A stretch of DNA of 64,000 bases from Burkholderia sp. 4M9327F10 (GTDB lineage Bacteria; Pseudomonadota; Gammaproteobacteria; Burkholderiales; Burkholderiaceae), in the NCBI RefSeq assembly GCF_005503145.1, contig NZ_SCNV01000040.1:1-64000 (forward strand), given 5' to 3'. Numbering within the stretch: position 1 is the first letter of the stretch; each line of letters opens with the position of its first letter. This document shows, one piece after another, positions 55,092-63,931 of the stretch. Under the pieces are notes generated by a model. The model saw nothing but the letters and a program-made list of their open reading frames with translations. It had not been told where the DNA came from and did not search any database. Made by a program: the position numbers and the translations under genes.

Positions 55092-55553
55092 TCAGGCGCC
55101 GAAACGCACCGGCAGCGCCGTCGAATACTTAATCTGCTCCATCGCAAAACTCGAGCTCACATCATAAAGCGGCACAGCAGCAATCAATAGCTTGTACACC
55201 CGATCGTAATCGTCAATATCCGATACCACTACGCGCAACAGATAATCGGTCTCGCCGCTCATCCGGTACACCTCGACCACTTCGGGAATATCCTGCACCG
55301 CCCGCGTAAACGTCGCCGCCCACGCCTCGGTGTGCTGGTTGGTCCGCACGGCAACAAACACCGTCGTGCCCACCCCAAGCTTGCGCGCGTCGCACAACGC
55401 CACCTGAGCGCGAATCACCCCCGCCTCCTTCAGCCGCTGCAGCCGTTTCCAGCATGGCGTCTGCGACAGGTTCACGCGCTCCGCCAACTCGGCGATCGGC
55501 ATGGTCGCGTCTTCCTGAAGCAGCTCAAGCAGCTTCCGGTCGATGATATCCAT
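55092..55553 (-). CDS. Lrp/AsnC-family regulator next to cysteine dioxygenase
   Basis: A 153-residue regulator. ATG 55553 gives the usual MDIIDRKLLELLQEDATMPI start with a GGGGGTG element nine bases ahead; ATG 55559 is an alternative. It has an N-terminal helix-turn-helix (LAERVNLSQTPCWKRLQRLKEAGVI) and a RAM ligand domain (VEVYRMSGETDYLLRVVVSDIDDYDRV). It is divergent from a cysteine dioxygenase gene with 135 bases between. Lrp-type regulators responding to cysteine are known, so cysteine sensing is a reasonable guess. Confidence 0.9.
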   Translation of the reverse strand: MDIIDRKLLELLQEDATMPIAELAERVNLSQTPCWKRLQRLKEAGVIRAQVALCDARKLGVGTTVFVAVRTNQHTEAWAATFTRAVQDIPEVVEVYRMSGETDYLLRVVVSDIDDYDRVYKLLIAAVPLYDVSSSFAMEQIKYSTALPVRFGA

Positions 55554-55688
55554 TCCCATACACACCCCCAGATAGAAAATTATTCTACTTTTACGACTTC
55601 AAGGGGAATTATATGAAAACTCTTTCTCCACGCAAACCGGTATAAATATCCCTACCCGATAACCGCATTCAAGCGCTTGCCCGCCCTC
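55554..55688. promoter_or_regulatory. AT-rich divergent promoter region of lrp and cysteine dioxygenase
   Basis: The 135-base region is AT-rich, typical for Lrp-type binding. TATAAA at 55641-55646 is a plausible -10 for the dioxygenase gene and TAGAAT on the minus strand near 55585 for the regulator. No perfect operator palindrome is seen. Confidence 0.4.
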
Positions 55689-56357
55689 ATGAGCCAACAA
55701 GAAAACTCCCTGTCGTCCAACGGCCGCTCCGCCGCCCCGCACACGCCCTTCGTCATGCGCGGCGAAGCGCGGCCGCTGGCGCCTTCGGCGGCCGCACCGG
55801 TTGTCCGCCTTTGCGAGGCGCTGGATGCCGCCTTCGAAGCAGCGTGCGGCGCCACCGACCCGTCACGACGGTCGGATTTCGCGACCCGCGTCAGGAACGC
55901 CCTCGCCGAGGCCGCCGCGGATCCTGCGCTGCTCGCGCCCTCGCAGCGTGAGGGCGCGGCCGACTCGTACCGGCGTCATGTGCTCGCCGCGGATCCTCAC
56001 GGCCGCTATGCGATCGCGGCGCTGGTGTGGATGCCGGGACAGGCAAGCCCCGTTCACGCCCATCACACGTGGTGCGGCTACGCGGTACTGGATGGAACGT
56101 TATCGGAAACGCTGTATGACTGGGACGAGACGCAGCAGCTTGCCGGCGAAACCCGCACGCACCCGCGCGCAAGCGGCGCCGTGTCGTTCGTGCGCGCGGG
56201 TCGCGGCGGCATTCATCGGCTCGGTAACGCGAGCGGCGCGCCGGCCGTTTCGCTACATATCTACGGCGTCGAAGGCGCGCAGATCGCGACCCACGTGAAC
56301 GATCTGCTGCAGGTCGCCGAACGCACGCAGGTGGCTGCGGAACAGGCCATCGCTTAG
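55689..56357 (+). CDS. cysteine dioxygenase family protein
   Basis: A 222-residue cupin thiol dioxygenase that adds O2 to the thiol of cysteine (or 3-mercaptopropionate). ATG 55689 is chosen; one ATG lies four codons earlier. The iron ligands can be read as His 123, His 125 and His 176, with His 190 and Tyr 192 in SLHIYG as second-sphere residues. Cys 129, seven residues before the Gly that ends this strand, occupies the position equivalent to mammalian Cys 93, which forms the Cys-Tyr cofactor; bacterial enzymes usually have Gly there. The stop overlaps the end of the convergent MscS gene by four bases. Confidence 0.85.
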   Translation: MSQQENSLSSNGRSAAPHTPFVMRGEARPLAPSAAAPVVRLCEALDAAFEAACGATDPSRRSDFATRVRNALAEAAADPALLAPSQREGAADSYRRHVLAADPHGRYAIAALVWMPGQASPVHAHHTWCGYAVLDGTLSETLYDWDETQQLAGETRTHPRASGAVSFVRAGRGGIHRLGNASGAPAVSLHIYGVEGAQIATHVNDLLQVAERTQVAAEQAIA

Positions 56358-58978
56358 GTTTTCCCCGCCTCGCCCGCCGTAGGAATCTGCGGCGGCACCG
56401 GTGCGGTGCCGGTTGGCGGCGGCGCCGGCCGCGGCTCGTGGGAAACGTCGCGCGCCACCGCCAGATTCGCCGCTCGCGCGCCCGAAAGCGGCCCGGCATG
56501 CGGTGCAACGTGTGGTGCAGCATGCGCCGCTGCATGGCCAGGCTCGCCGCCGTGCCCATGCAGCGGCGCTTCGTCCTCTGCCAGCGGCTGCCCTTCATCA
56601 TCCTTCGACGACGTATAGATCCGCATCTGCGGCACCGGAATCGCGATGCCCGCTTCGTCCATCTTGCGCTTCAGGCGCAGGTTGAAGGCGCGCGCCACGC
56701 TCCATTGCTGCAGCGGCCGTGTCTTGATCTGCCCCTTCACGACCATCCAGTTCGGATCGAAGCGGTCGAGCCCCCACACCTCGATCGGCCCGAGCATTTC
56801 GCGCCGGTAGCGGAAATCGGCCATCAGGTCCGCGCCCACGTCACGGATCAGTTGCGTCACCTGGTCCACATCGGCGGAAAAACTCATTCGTACTTCGAAC
56901 ACTGCATACGCAAAATCGCGCGACAGGTTCTTCACGATCTTGATCTGCGAAAACGGAATCGCATGAATCGCGCCCTGCCCGTCGCGCAGCCGCACGGTGC
57001 GGATCGACAGATGCTCGACCGTGCCCGCGTGGCCACCGTCCACGTCGATCCAGTCGCCCACCGAGATGGTGTCCTCGATGATGATGAAAAGCCCCGTAAT
57101 CAGGTCGGTCACCAGCGACTGGGCGCCGAAGCCGATCGCTAAACCGATCACGCCCGCGCCGGCGAGCAGCGGCGTCACGTTGATCCCCAGATTCGCCGCC
57201 GTGACAATGCCGGCGATTGTCACGATGGTGACGAACAGCGCATTGCGCACCAGCGGCAACATGGTGCGGGCCCGCGTGCTGGCGTTACGCGATTTGTTGC
57301 GCGGACCGCCTGGGCTGAGCGCTTCGGTGATCGCCGTGTCGACCAGGATCCACAGCAGCCAGGCAATGAACAAGGTGGCGAAAATCGCCATCACGGCATG
57401 GGCGATGCCACGCGCCGCGACATTTTCCTCGATGACGCGCGCAAGCGACACGCCCCACAGCCGCGCCGCCAGTTCGAAAAACACCAGCCAGATAACCAGC
57501 GTCAGCAGCGTCCCCGCGAAGCGCAGCAGTCGCGACAGATACGGCGAGCGGCGCCGTTTGCGCGGATCGTGCGGGCGGGTCATGCGCAGCACGATGGCCG
57601 AGAGGAAGAACGCCAGCACCAGCAGCAACGCCGTGACCACGGAGATCTGCAGCACGTTCTCGTTTGTCCCGGAGCCGCCGATCACAGCGACCACCGACGC
57701 GCCCGCCAGCACCAGCACCGGCACATGCCAGAGCGAAGCGAGCACATCGAACGCGTCGGTTGCGGCCTTATGGTCATGACGCGGCTCGTAGGCCCGGTTG
57801 CGGATCAGGTGCGCCACCGGCCGGCGAAACGCCAGCGCGAAATAGCCGGTCAGCACGGCCGCGGTCATGTTCGCCACCGTCGACACCAGTTCGGCCAGAT
57901 TCGTGCCGAGTTGATGCGCGACATCGTAGTTCACCGCTGCGTCCCCCAGCGCGCCGCACACGCCGATCAAAAACAGCAGGCGGCGCGCATGCTCGAGCAG
58001 CACGCGCACGGCGACGCGCCGGTGGCCCGAGCCGAACAGCGAAAACATGATCAGGCAGATCGCGGAAAACACCGCACCGGCGACGATCGCGTAGGCCACC
58101 ACCATCCCCAGCGTGCGGCCGAGCGCATCGGGCATAGCCCGCGCAAACACCAGCGCGGCGATGAACGCGACGATCCAGGGGCCAACCCGCCGCAGCGTAA
58201 AAATCATCAGTTCGCCGGTCGATGGATTCGGCTTGAGGCTGGCATCCACGCCGTAGCGCGCATGCAGCCGCCGCTGCAGGTAGATCAGCAGCCATGCACA
58301 GGCGCCCCAGCCGGCCAGCATCGCCACCATGTCGAGCAGGATCTTGCCGAAACTCTCCGGCCCCTGGCTCGAGACGATCGTGTAGAGCTCGTTGCCGGCG
58401 GCGTTAAAGCGCCCGGCCCAATAGCGCAAGGGCGTGCGGCCCTGATGCACGCCGGTCTCGAACGAAGCGATGCCCGATGCAATTGCGCCCAGCAAGCCAG
58501 GGCTCGGCTGTGCCGGCGTCGCCGGGGCGACGGTGCGGCTGACGTCGCGCAGTTTCTTGAGTTGGGCGACTAGCGCGGTGCGCTGACGATCGTTGTCGAG
58601 CGTCGAGATGACGCTGTCGAGCGAGCGCGCCAGCTCGGCCTGGCTGGCCGGCGATGGTGCGGACGCGGCATCGGCCGCCGACGCCGCCGAAGCGGGCGTG
58701 GCCGTGGCACTGTTGATGAGGCTTTGCAACGCCGGAATCACCGGCGCGGCGGCCGCCTGCGCAACCGCCGGGGTCCACGCAAAGCTGGCGGCACAGGCGA
58801 GCACGCCTATCCACAGATAAAGCGGCCATGCGAGCAGCCGCGGCCACGCCGGGCCGGTGCGGCCGCCCTGATGAGCCGAATCTTCGCGGCGAGAAAAATA
58901 CGAGGCAGTGCGAAGCGCCCGTTGCCCGCCGGAAAACGGCGCGGCCTCGGGCTCACACCGCTGTTGGCATGACTTCAT
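56354..58978 (-). CDS. large MscS-type mechanosensitive channel (YbiO/YbdG-like)
   Basis: An 874-residue inner-membrane protein. A cleavable or anchoring hydrophobic N-terminus, an Ala-rich periplasmic helical part (about 70-170) and about ten membrane helices precede the MscS core, which shows LLAGAGVIGLAIGFGAQSLVTDLITGLFIIIEDTISVGDWIDV and a TVEHLSIRTVRLRDGQGAIHAIPFSQI beta domain. After the vestibule domain comes a long Pro/Ala/His-rich tail (about 800-874). It opens under membrane tension to relieve osmotic stress. Length and topology resemble E. coli YbiO with an extra tail. Confidence 0.9.
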   Translation of the reverse strand: MKSCQQRCEPEAAPFSGGQRALRTASYFSRREDSAHQGGRTGPAWPRLLAWPLYLWIGVLACAASFAWTPAVAQAAAAPVIPALQSLINSATATPASAASAADAASAPSPASQAELARSLDSVISTLDNDRQRTALVAQLKKLRDVSRTVAPATPAQPSPGLLGAIASGIASFETGVHQGRTPLRYWAGRFNAAGNELYTIVSSQGPESFGKILLDMVAMLAGWGACAWLLIYLQRRLHARYGVDASLKPNPSTGELMIFTLRRVGPWIVAFIAALVFARAMPDALGRTLGMVVAYAIVAGAVFSAICLIMFSLFGSGHRRVAVRVLLEHARRLLFLIGVCGALGDAAVNYDVAHQLGTNLAELVSTVANMTAAVLTGYFALAFRRPVAHLIRNRAYEPRHDHKAATDAFDVLASLWHVPVLVLAGASVVAVIGGSGTNENVLQISVVTALLLVLAFFLSAIVLRMTRPHDPRKRRRSPYLSRLLRFAGTLLTLVIWLVFFELAARLWGVSLARVIEENVAARGIAHAVMAIFATLFIAWLLWILVDTAITEALSPGGPRNKSRNASTRARTMLPLVRNALFVTIVTIAGIVTAANLGINVTPLLAGAGVIGLAIGFGAQSLVTDLITGLFIIIEDTISVGDWIDVDGGHAGTVEHLSIRTVRLRDGQGAIHAIPFSQIKIVKNLSRDFAYAVFEVRMSFSADVDQVTQLIRDVGADLMADFRYRREMLGPIEVWGLDRFDPNWMVVKGQIKTRPLQQWSVARAFNLRLKRKMDEAGIAIPVPQMRIYTSSKDDEGQPLAEDEAPLHGHGGEPGHAAAHAAPHVAPHAGPLSGARAANLAVARDVSHEPRPAPPPTGTAPVPPQIPTAGEAGKT

Positions 58979-59161
58979 GGCAATCCGTGACAAAACCGCA
59001 GACGCCAAGTGTAGCCTCAGTTGCCGCGGTAGCGCATCTGTATGCGTAACGGAATGTTAGGGCGCTTGCACGCCCAGGCGGGATGTGGCGCCCGGCAATC
59101 CGCCAGCGCGCGGTCCACCCCGTTCAGCACGCTGCGCCCCATCTCACCCGCACTGCTGCCA

Positions 59162-59809
59162 TCAATAAGCGACCGTCGCGATCTGACGCACGAAACGGCC
59201 CTGCTCCAGCTCATCCACAAACGCCACGGCATAGTCTTCAGCCGAAATGCGGCTGTTGCCCTCAGCGTCGACGATCAGCGTATTGGCGCCGGTACGGAAC
59301 GTGCCGGTCCGCTCGCCAGGGGCGATCAGGGCCGCGGGGGAGAAGAACGTCCAGTCCAGATCGCTCAGCGTGCGCAGGTAGTTGAAGCCTTCGCGGTGCG
59401 CGAGCGCCACCGCCTTATACGCGTCCGGAAACCCTTCCGTGTCGACCAGTTGCTTGCCCGGCGCCACTTCCAGCGAACCCGCGCCGCCCACGATCACAAG
59501 CCGCTTCAAACCTGCCGCCCGCACGGCTTCAACGAGCGCGTGAGTGGCCTTCGTGAGGATCGCCGCGTCGTCACGCGGCGGCGCATAGGCGCTCGCCACC
59601 ACGTCGTGTCCGCGCACTGCCGCCGCGAGGCTTGCGGCGTCCAGCAGATCGACCTTCGCTGCCTTCAGATTGGCGACGCCAGCCTGCACCCGCTCCGGAT
59701 TGCGTGCGAGCGCCGTTACCTGGTGGCCGCGACGCGCCGCTTCTGCGGCGATCCGCGATCCAATCACGCCGGTTGCGCCGATCAGCGCGATGTTCAATGT
59801 CTTGCTCAT
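59162..59809 (-). CDS. NAD(P)-binding protein (YwnB-like, atypical SDR)
   Basis: A 215-residue Rossmann protein of the NAD(P)H-binding/NmrA-like group. IALIGATGVIGSRIAAEA is the dinucleotide site; VIVGGAGSL and LDWTFFSPAALIAPGERTG match YwnB/YesF-type proteins, thought to act as oxidoreductases or redox sensors. It is preceded by a palindromic operator identical in position to one in front of the nearby Rrf2 gene, so that regulator probably controls it. Confidence 0.88.
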   Translation of the reverse strand: MSKTLNIALIGATGVIGSRIAAEAARRGHQVTALARNPERVQAGVANLKAAKVDLLDAASLAAAVRGHDVVASAYAPPRDDAAILTKATHALVEAVRAAGLKRLVIVGGAGSLEVAPGKQLVDTEGFPDAYKAVALAHREGFNYLRTLSDLDWTFFSPAALIAPGERTGTFRTGANTLIVDAEGNSRISAEDYAVAFVDELEQGRFVRQIATVAY

Positions 59810-59835
59810 GGATTCTCTCCTGTGATTAGCTTATA

Positions 59836-59854
59836 TGTAACCACATTGATTACA
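59836..59854. promoter_or_regulatory. Rrf2 operator in front of the NAD(P)-binding gene
   Basis: TGTAACCACATTGATTACA, an inverted repeat with TGTAA/TTACA ends, starts 27 bases upstream of the start codon at 59809. It differs at only two of 19 positions from the element at 60462-60480. Confidence 0.75.
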
Positions 59855-59864
59855 TATATCGCCG

Positions 59865-59887
59865 AAAAAAGAGGGGTTTAGCCCCCC
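59865..59887 (-). terminator. short intrinsic terminator after the Rrf2 gene
   Basis: On the minus strand a G-run pairs with CCCC (loop CTAAA) and is followed by TC and six T (59870-59865). Confidence 0.5.
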
Positions 59888-59891
59888 CCCC
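59882..59891. repeat. homopolymer tract of ten C
   Basis: A run of ten C between the Rrf2 gene and the NAD(P)-binding gene, overlapping the terminator stem. Long C runs are slippage-prone. Confidence 0.9.
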
Positions 59892-59896
59892 GCTTG

Positions 59897-59932
59897 TACC
59901 TTGTGTAGTACCTCGTGTAGCACCTCGTATCC
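59897..59932. repeat. three 12-base tandem repeats
   Basis: TACCTTGTGTAG, TACCTCGTGTAG and CACCTCGTATCC follow each other. Non-coding, between the two regulon genes. Confidence 0.75.
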
Positions 59933-59979
59933 GGCACCTCTGCTTACGCAACGTGCGCGAGTTATTGCGTTTCACAACC

Positions 59980-60435
59980 CTATCCCGCTGGCCGCCGCTT
60001 GCGTTCGCGCAGGCGTTCAGCCTTGACCAGATCCGTGGATGCGTCCGCCAGCGTACGTGCCGCCAGCGACGCCTCCATCGCCTGCTGTGCTTCGCTAATG
60101 ACGCCGCGCAGCACCGTTTGAATATTGCGCCCCACCATGCATGCCGGATTCGGCTCCTCGCGGTGCAGCGCGAACAGTTGCGCCTCGTCGACCGCGCGGT
60201 AGATCTCCAGCAGCGTGATCTCACCGGGCGGCCGCGCCAGCAGCGCGCCGCCGCCCGCGCCAAGCTGCGAGGTGGTGAGCCCCGCGTCAGCCAGCATGGT
60301 CAGCAGACGCCGGATCAGCGCGGGATTGGTGTTCACGCTGCCTGCAATCATGTCCGACGAAAGCGGCACACCCTCCTGGAACGCTAACAGTGCAAGCACG
60401 TGAACCGCAAAGGCAAACCGGCTACTCGTATTCAC
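59980..60435 (-). CDS. Rrf2-family transcriptional regulator
   Basis: A 151-residue regulator. GTG 60435 is chosen because AGG lies at good distance and the family N-terminus (NTSSRFAFAVHVLALLA) begins there. The winged helix includes LSSDMIAGSVNTNPALIRRLLTMLADAGL and a Gly-rich wing (GAGGGALLARPPGEITLLEIYRAV). Only one Cys is present, so it lacks the three-Cys Fe-S cluster of IscR/NsrR and is more like thiol-sensing or ligand-binding members such as YwnA/CymR. An operator sits 27 bases upstream, matching the neighbouring gene. Confidence 0.9.
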   Translation of the reverse strand: MNTSSRFAFAVHVLALLAFQEGVPLSSDMIAGSVNTNPALIRRLLTMLADAGLTTSQLGAGGGALLARPPGEITLLEIYRAVDEAQLFALHREEPNPACMVGRNIQTVLRGVISEAQQAMEASLAARTLADASTDLVKAERLRERKRRPAG

Positions 60436-60461
60436 AACGCACCTGCCCGGCGACGACAATG

Positions 60462-60480
60462 TGTAACCATATTAATTACA
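60462..60480. promoter_or_regulatory. Rrf2 operator in front of the Rrf2 gene
   Basis: TGTAACCATATTAATTACA, an inverted repeat, starts 27 bases upstream of GTG 60435, exactly the same offset as its near-copy in front of the NAD(P)-binding gene. Autoregulation is inferred. Confidence 0.75.
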
Positions 60481-60580
60481 TTTAATCCTGCTGTCAAATC
60501 CACTCCTCCATCAATCTTCCACCGACTCCGCCGCCCGCCCTTCGGGACGCGCTTGCATGCCTGCTGTGACCGCCCTGCGG

Positions 60581-61036
60581 TCATTTGTCCATCTGCTTCT
60601 GGGCGTCGTTGCTGTCGCTATCGCCCGATGCCGCGGAGGCTGACGACGCCGCAACGTTGTTGGACCACTGCTGCAGCTTGCTGCCCGCGTTCTGCAGACC
60701 GGCGCCGGCCAGCGAAGCTGCCTTGCCGAGCGCGGCGCTGGTCGCACTGGCCGCGCCTTGCAGATTGGCCTGCGCGCCCGACGCGAGTGCCGAAGGATCG
60801 ATGGTGATGGTTGTCGCCGACGCGGATTGGAGGTTCTGTTTTGCCGTGTCGACCTGCTGGCCGACATAGCTCGCGGCCTGGTCGAGCTTCTGCCCGGCCT
60901 GCTGCGCGGCGTCATTCATCTTGCCGGCAAGCTGTCCACCCGAAGCATCATTTTTCTGGCATGCGGCGAGTGCGCCGAGCAGGCTCAAAGCGAAGGCCAT
61001 TCGGCACACCAGCGAACATTGGGGAAATAAGGTCAT
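60581..61036 (-). CDS. Ala/Ser/Gln-rich lipoprotein
   Basis: A 151-residue lipoprotein. ATG 61036 gives a signal with lipobox GALAAC; other in-frame starts extend into leader-like sequence. The mature chain has amphipathic helical phrases ([50 protein letters not shown]) and an Asp/Ser/Ala tail ending in KQMDK. No family is recognised; helix-repeat lipoproteins of this kind often associate with the outer membrane. Ribosome binding site weak. Confidence 0.7.
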   Translation of the reverse strand: MTLFPQCSLVCRMAFALSLLGALAACQKNDASGGQLAGKMNDAAQQAGQKLDQAASYVGQQVDTAKQNLQSASATTITIDPSALASGAQANLQGAASATSAALGKAASLAGAGLQNAGSKLQQWSNNVAASSASAASGDSDSNDAQKQMDK

Positions 61037-61262
61037 TGTGGCATCTGAGCCGCGGCAAGCGGCTTCGGCATACGGGAACAAGTCAATCATACGCCCTGGC
61101 GTTGCCCAATCGCCGTCCCGTTTTTCCGGCAAGGCGCATTTCCGCTTCGGCAAGCGAGTCGGCAACAGCGTGCCTCACACCGTGCGTCGCCGTTCTGTCA
61201 AACACGATGGAGTAGACTCGCTGAAGATTCGATGTGTTCCGCAGTTCAACTGGAGGCATGCG

Positions 61263-61844
61263 ATGGCAGCAAAGAAGATTCTGTTCCTGACCGGCGATTT
61301 CGCCGAGGATTACGAAACAATGGTGCCGTTCCAGGCATTGCAGGCGGTCGGCCATGTGGTCGACGCCGTATGCCCTGGCAAGTCGGCGGGCGACCGCATC
61401 AAGACGGCGATTCACGATTTCGAGGGCGACCAGACCTACACCGAGAAGCCAGGCCATCAGTTCACGCTGAACGCGAGCTTCGACGACGTCGATCCCGGCC
61501 AGTACGATGCGCTCGCCATCGCCGGTGGCCGCGCCCCCGAGTATCTGCGCCTGAACCAGAAAGTGATCGACATCGTGCGCCAGTTCGCGGAACAGGGTAA
61601 GCCGATCGCCGCGATCTGCCACGCCGCCCAATTGCTGGCAGCCGCCGACGTGATCCGCGGCAAGCGGATCTCGGCCTATCCCGCCTGCGCCCCTGAAGTG
61701 AAGCTGGCGGGCGGCGAGTTCGCCGACATTCCGGTCGATGCAGCCATCACCGACGGCAACTTCGTCACGGCGCCCGCCTGGCCCGCGCATCCCGAATGGC
61801 TGGGACAATTCCTCGTGCTGCTCGGCACCCGTATCGAACTCTGA
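61263..61844 (+). CDS. DJ-1/PfpI superfamily protein
   Basis: A 193-residue protein; GGAGG supports ATG 61263. [33 protein letters not shown] and the nucleophile elbow in [15 protein letters not shown] (Cys followed by His) match the PfpI/DJ-1 fold. Members act as proteases, glyoxalases or deglycase-like stress proteins; the exact activity cannot be told from sequence. Confidence 0.9.
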   Translation: MAAKKILFLTGDFAEDYETMVPFQALQAVGHVVDAVCPGKSAGDRIKTAIHDFEGDQTYTEKPGHQFTLNASFDDVDPGQYDALAIAGGRAPEYLRLNQKVIDIVRQFAEQGKPIAAICHAAQLLAAADVIRGKRISAYPACAPEVKLAGGEFADIPVDAAITDGNFVTAPAWPAHPEWLGQFLVLLGTRIEL

Positions 61845-61971
61845 AATCCGCGCCCGAGTCGGGTGGCCGGTGCGGCACCCGACGCATTTCAGCAGCTAAT
61901 TTGAGACTCGTCCGATTTTCCATCTAGAGAAGCGCTCCTATAGTCGACGGCTGACTGGGGAGCACCTTCTG

Positions 61972-62298
61972 ATGGAACTGACGGACTGGATCGTCATTCT
62001 CGTGGTCGCACTGATGGCGATCACTTTCTTCTGTGGCCGGGCGCCCGCGAACGCGTCGCTCGAAAGCCGCGCCCGCCGTGCCACCGGTACCCGCCTGCTG
62101 GTGCAAGCCGCGTTCTCGCTATGGAGCGCCCTGCTGATCCTGGTGCGCGGCCTGTTCGCGCTGGGCGGCCTGCCAGGCATACATGCGGCGCCGCAGACAA
62201 TACTCGCGGGCGCCGCCGTGCTGGTGGCATGCGGCTGCTATTGGTCGGTGCGTGGCAGCAAACTGCTCAAGCCACAGCGGCTCTTCACCGCGTATTGA
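61972..62298 (+). CDS. small membrane protein of unknown function
   Basis: A 108-residue protein with a GGGGAG element upstream. Three hydrophobic segments are visible (about 5-22, 42-65 and 73-92). No family is recognised. Its 3' end overlaps the end of the convergent kinase gene by 14 bases. Confidence 0.65.
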   Translation: MELTDWIVILVVALMAITFFCGRAPANASLESRARRATGTRLLVQAAFSLWSALLILVRGLFALGGLPGIHAAPQTILAGAAVLVACGCYWSVRGSKLLKPQRLFTAY

Positions 62299-63931
62299 AC
62301 CCCTGCGCGCCCACTGCCAGCATTTCCGGCTCTGCAGGCGGCGCCTTTCTGCCGGCTTCCGGCAGCGAAAGATAGAAGGTTGTGCCCGCGCCCTCAGTGG
62401 ACTCCGCCCACACGCGGCCGCCGTGCCGCTCCACCACCCGGCGCACCAGCGCCAGTCCAATGCCCTCGCCGGCAACGACATTGCCGTGCAAGCGCTGGAA
62501 GGCGCTAAAAAGGCGCGGCAAAGCCACAGTAGGAATGCCGCGCCCGTTGTCCTTCACATAGAAGATCCGCAGCGAATGCACACCCGGCGGTGCAGGCGTC
62601 GTACCGATCTCCACCCTGCCTTCGCGCGACGGATCGAGGTAATTGATGGCATTGCCGACAAGATTCGCAAACACCTGCTCGAGCGCGGTCGGATCGCCCC
62701 ACACCGCGGGCAGCTCGTGCACCACCACACGGGCGCGCCGGGCGCGGATCGACACCTGCATCGCATCGACCACGCGCTGCACGATGTCGCGCACCTGTAC
62801 CTGCTGGCGCCGGTATTCGACGCGGCCCACGCGCGAGAGCCGCAGCAGCGCGTCGATAATGTGCGAGGCGCGCAGCACCGCGGTCTGCAGATAATGCAAG
62901 GCCTCACCGATGTCTTCGTCGACGAGCTGCTCGATATGCTGGCGCCGCGCCGGCGTCAGGGACGACTGCTGGACGGCCGCGCGCAGATCGTCGCACGCGT
63001 GTATCAGCTCTTTTGAAAAGCCCTGCAGGTTGACGAGCGGCGCGCGCAGATCGTGCGAGACGCTATAGATAAACATTTCGTTTTCCTGCGTCTGCTGCCG
63101 CAGCGTCTCATTGATCGCCGTCAGTTCATTGGCGCGGCGTGCAAGATCGGCCTGAAAGCGCGCCTGGATGCGCTCGGCTTCAAGCAGGCGCCGGCTGGTT
63201 TCGTGCAGCGTCAGATCGAGCCGGGCAATTTCATCCGAGCCGGGGGTGATCGGCGCGAGCGGCTCGTTACTGGCGAGCCTTCCGGCATTGTCGGAGAGAA
63301 GTGCGAGCCGGCCCCGCACGCCGCGCGTGAAAAGCCACACGGACAGTGCCACAAACAGGATCGACCCGAACACGGCGGCGACCAGCAAAACCTGCTGGCG
63401 CTCATGCGCGGCATCGGCTTCGGTGGAGCGTTGGGCGTCGAGGCGGCGCTCCTCGTTCTGGAACGCCATGACCTGGACGCGGAAGCGGTCCAGCACGTCG
63501 GTTGTCGAGAGCTGGTCGAAACGTTCGATAACGTCGCGCCGCCGCCCCGACTGCAACAGGTCCTGCACGCGGTCGGACCACTGCCGGTAAGCCTGCACCG
63601 ATTGACGAATCTGCACCGCGCGCTCGACCTGGGCGGGATTGTCCGCGACCAGATCGGCCAGTTGGTCGATGCGCCGGTCGATGTCCATCCACAGCGCCAC
63701 CGGCGTGGTGACGTCCGCGTTGTCGCTAAGAACCGCGCCGCGCAGGCGCACCGAATCGAGCAGCACCGGCTCCAGGATCGCCGTGGTCTGGCGCAGCACA
63801 TCTTCGCTGCGGGTCGCCCAGCGTTCGGCATCTGCAGCGTCTACCTGCGCCTTCACGAGCCCGGACAGGAGCGCGAGTTCGAAGACCGCCGGAATCGCGA
63901 TTAGCAACAGCCCTTTGGTTGTCAGTCTCAT
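62285..63931 (-). CDS. membrane-bound sensor histidine kinase, orphan
   Basis: A 548-residue kinase; ATG 63931 starts at MRLTTKGLLLIAIPAVFELA. It has TM1 (about 7-26), a periplasmic helical domain of about 150 residues resembling CHASE3, TM2 (181-203), HAMP (about 204-255), a coiled coil, HisKA with the phospho-acceptor His 293 in SVSHDLRAPL, and an HATPase_c domain with N box NLVGNAINYL, KDNGRGIP and GEGIGLALV. No response regulator gene lies within the window on either side. The N-terminal hydrophobic arrangement is normal for this class. Signal unknown. Confidence 0.9.
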   Translation of the reverse strand: MRLTTKGLLLIAIPAVFELALLSGLVKAQVDAADAERWATRSEDVLRQTTAILEPVLLDSVRLRGAVLSDNADVTTPVALWMDIDRRIDQLADLVADNPAQVERAVQIRQSVQAYRQWSDRVQDLLQSGRRRDVIERFDQLSTTDVLDRFRVQVMAFQNEERRLDAQRSTEADAAHERQQVLLVAAVFGSILFVALSVWLFTRGVRGRLALLSDNAGRLASNEPLAPITPGSDEIARLDLTLHETSRRLLEAERIQARFQADLARRANELTAINETLRQQTQENEMFIYSVSHDLRAPLVNLQGFSKELIHACDDLRAAVQQSSLTPARRQHIEQLVDEDIGEALHYLQTAVLRASHIIDALLRLSRVGRVEYRRQQVQVRDIVQRVVDAMQVSIRARRARVVVHELPAVWGDPTALEQVFANLVGNAINYLDPSREGRVEIGTTPAPPGVHSLRIFYVKDNGRGIPTVALPRLFSAFQRLHGNVVAGEGIGLALVRRVVERHGGRVWAESTEGAGTTFYLSLPEAGRKAPPAEPEMLAVGAQGFNTR

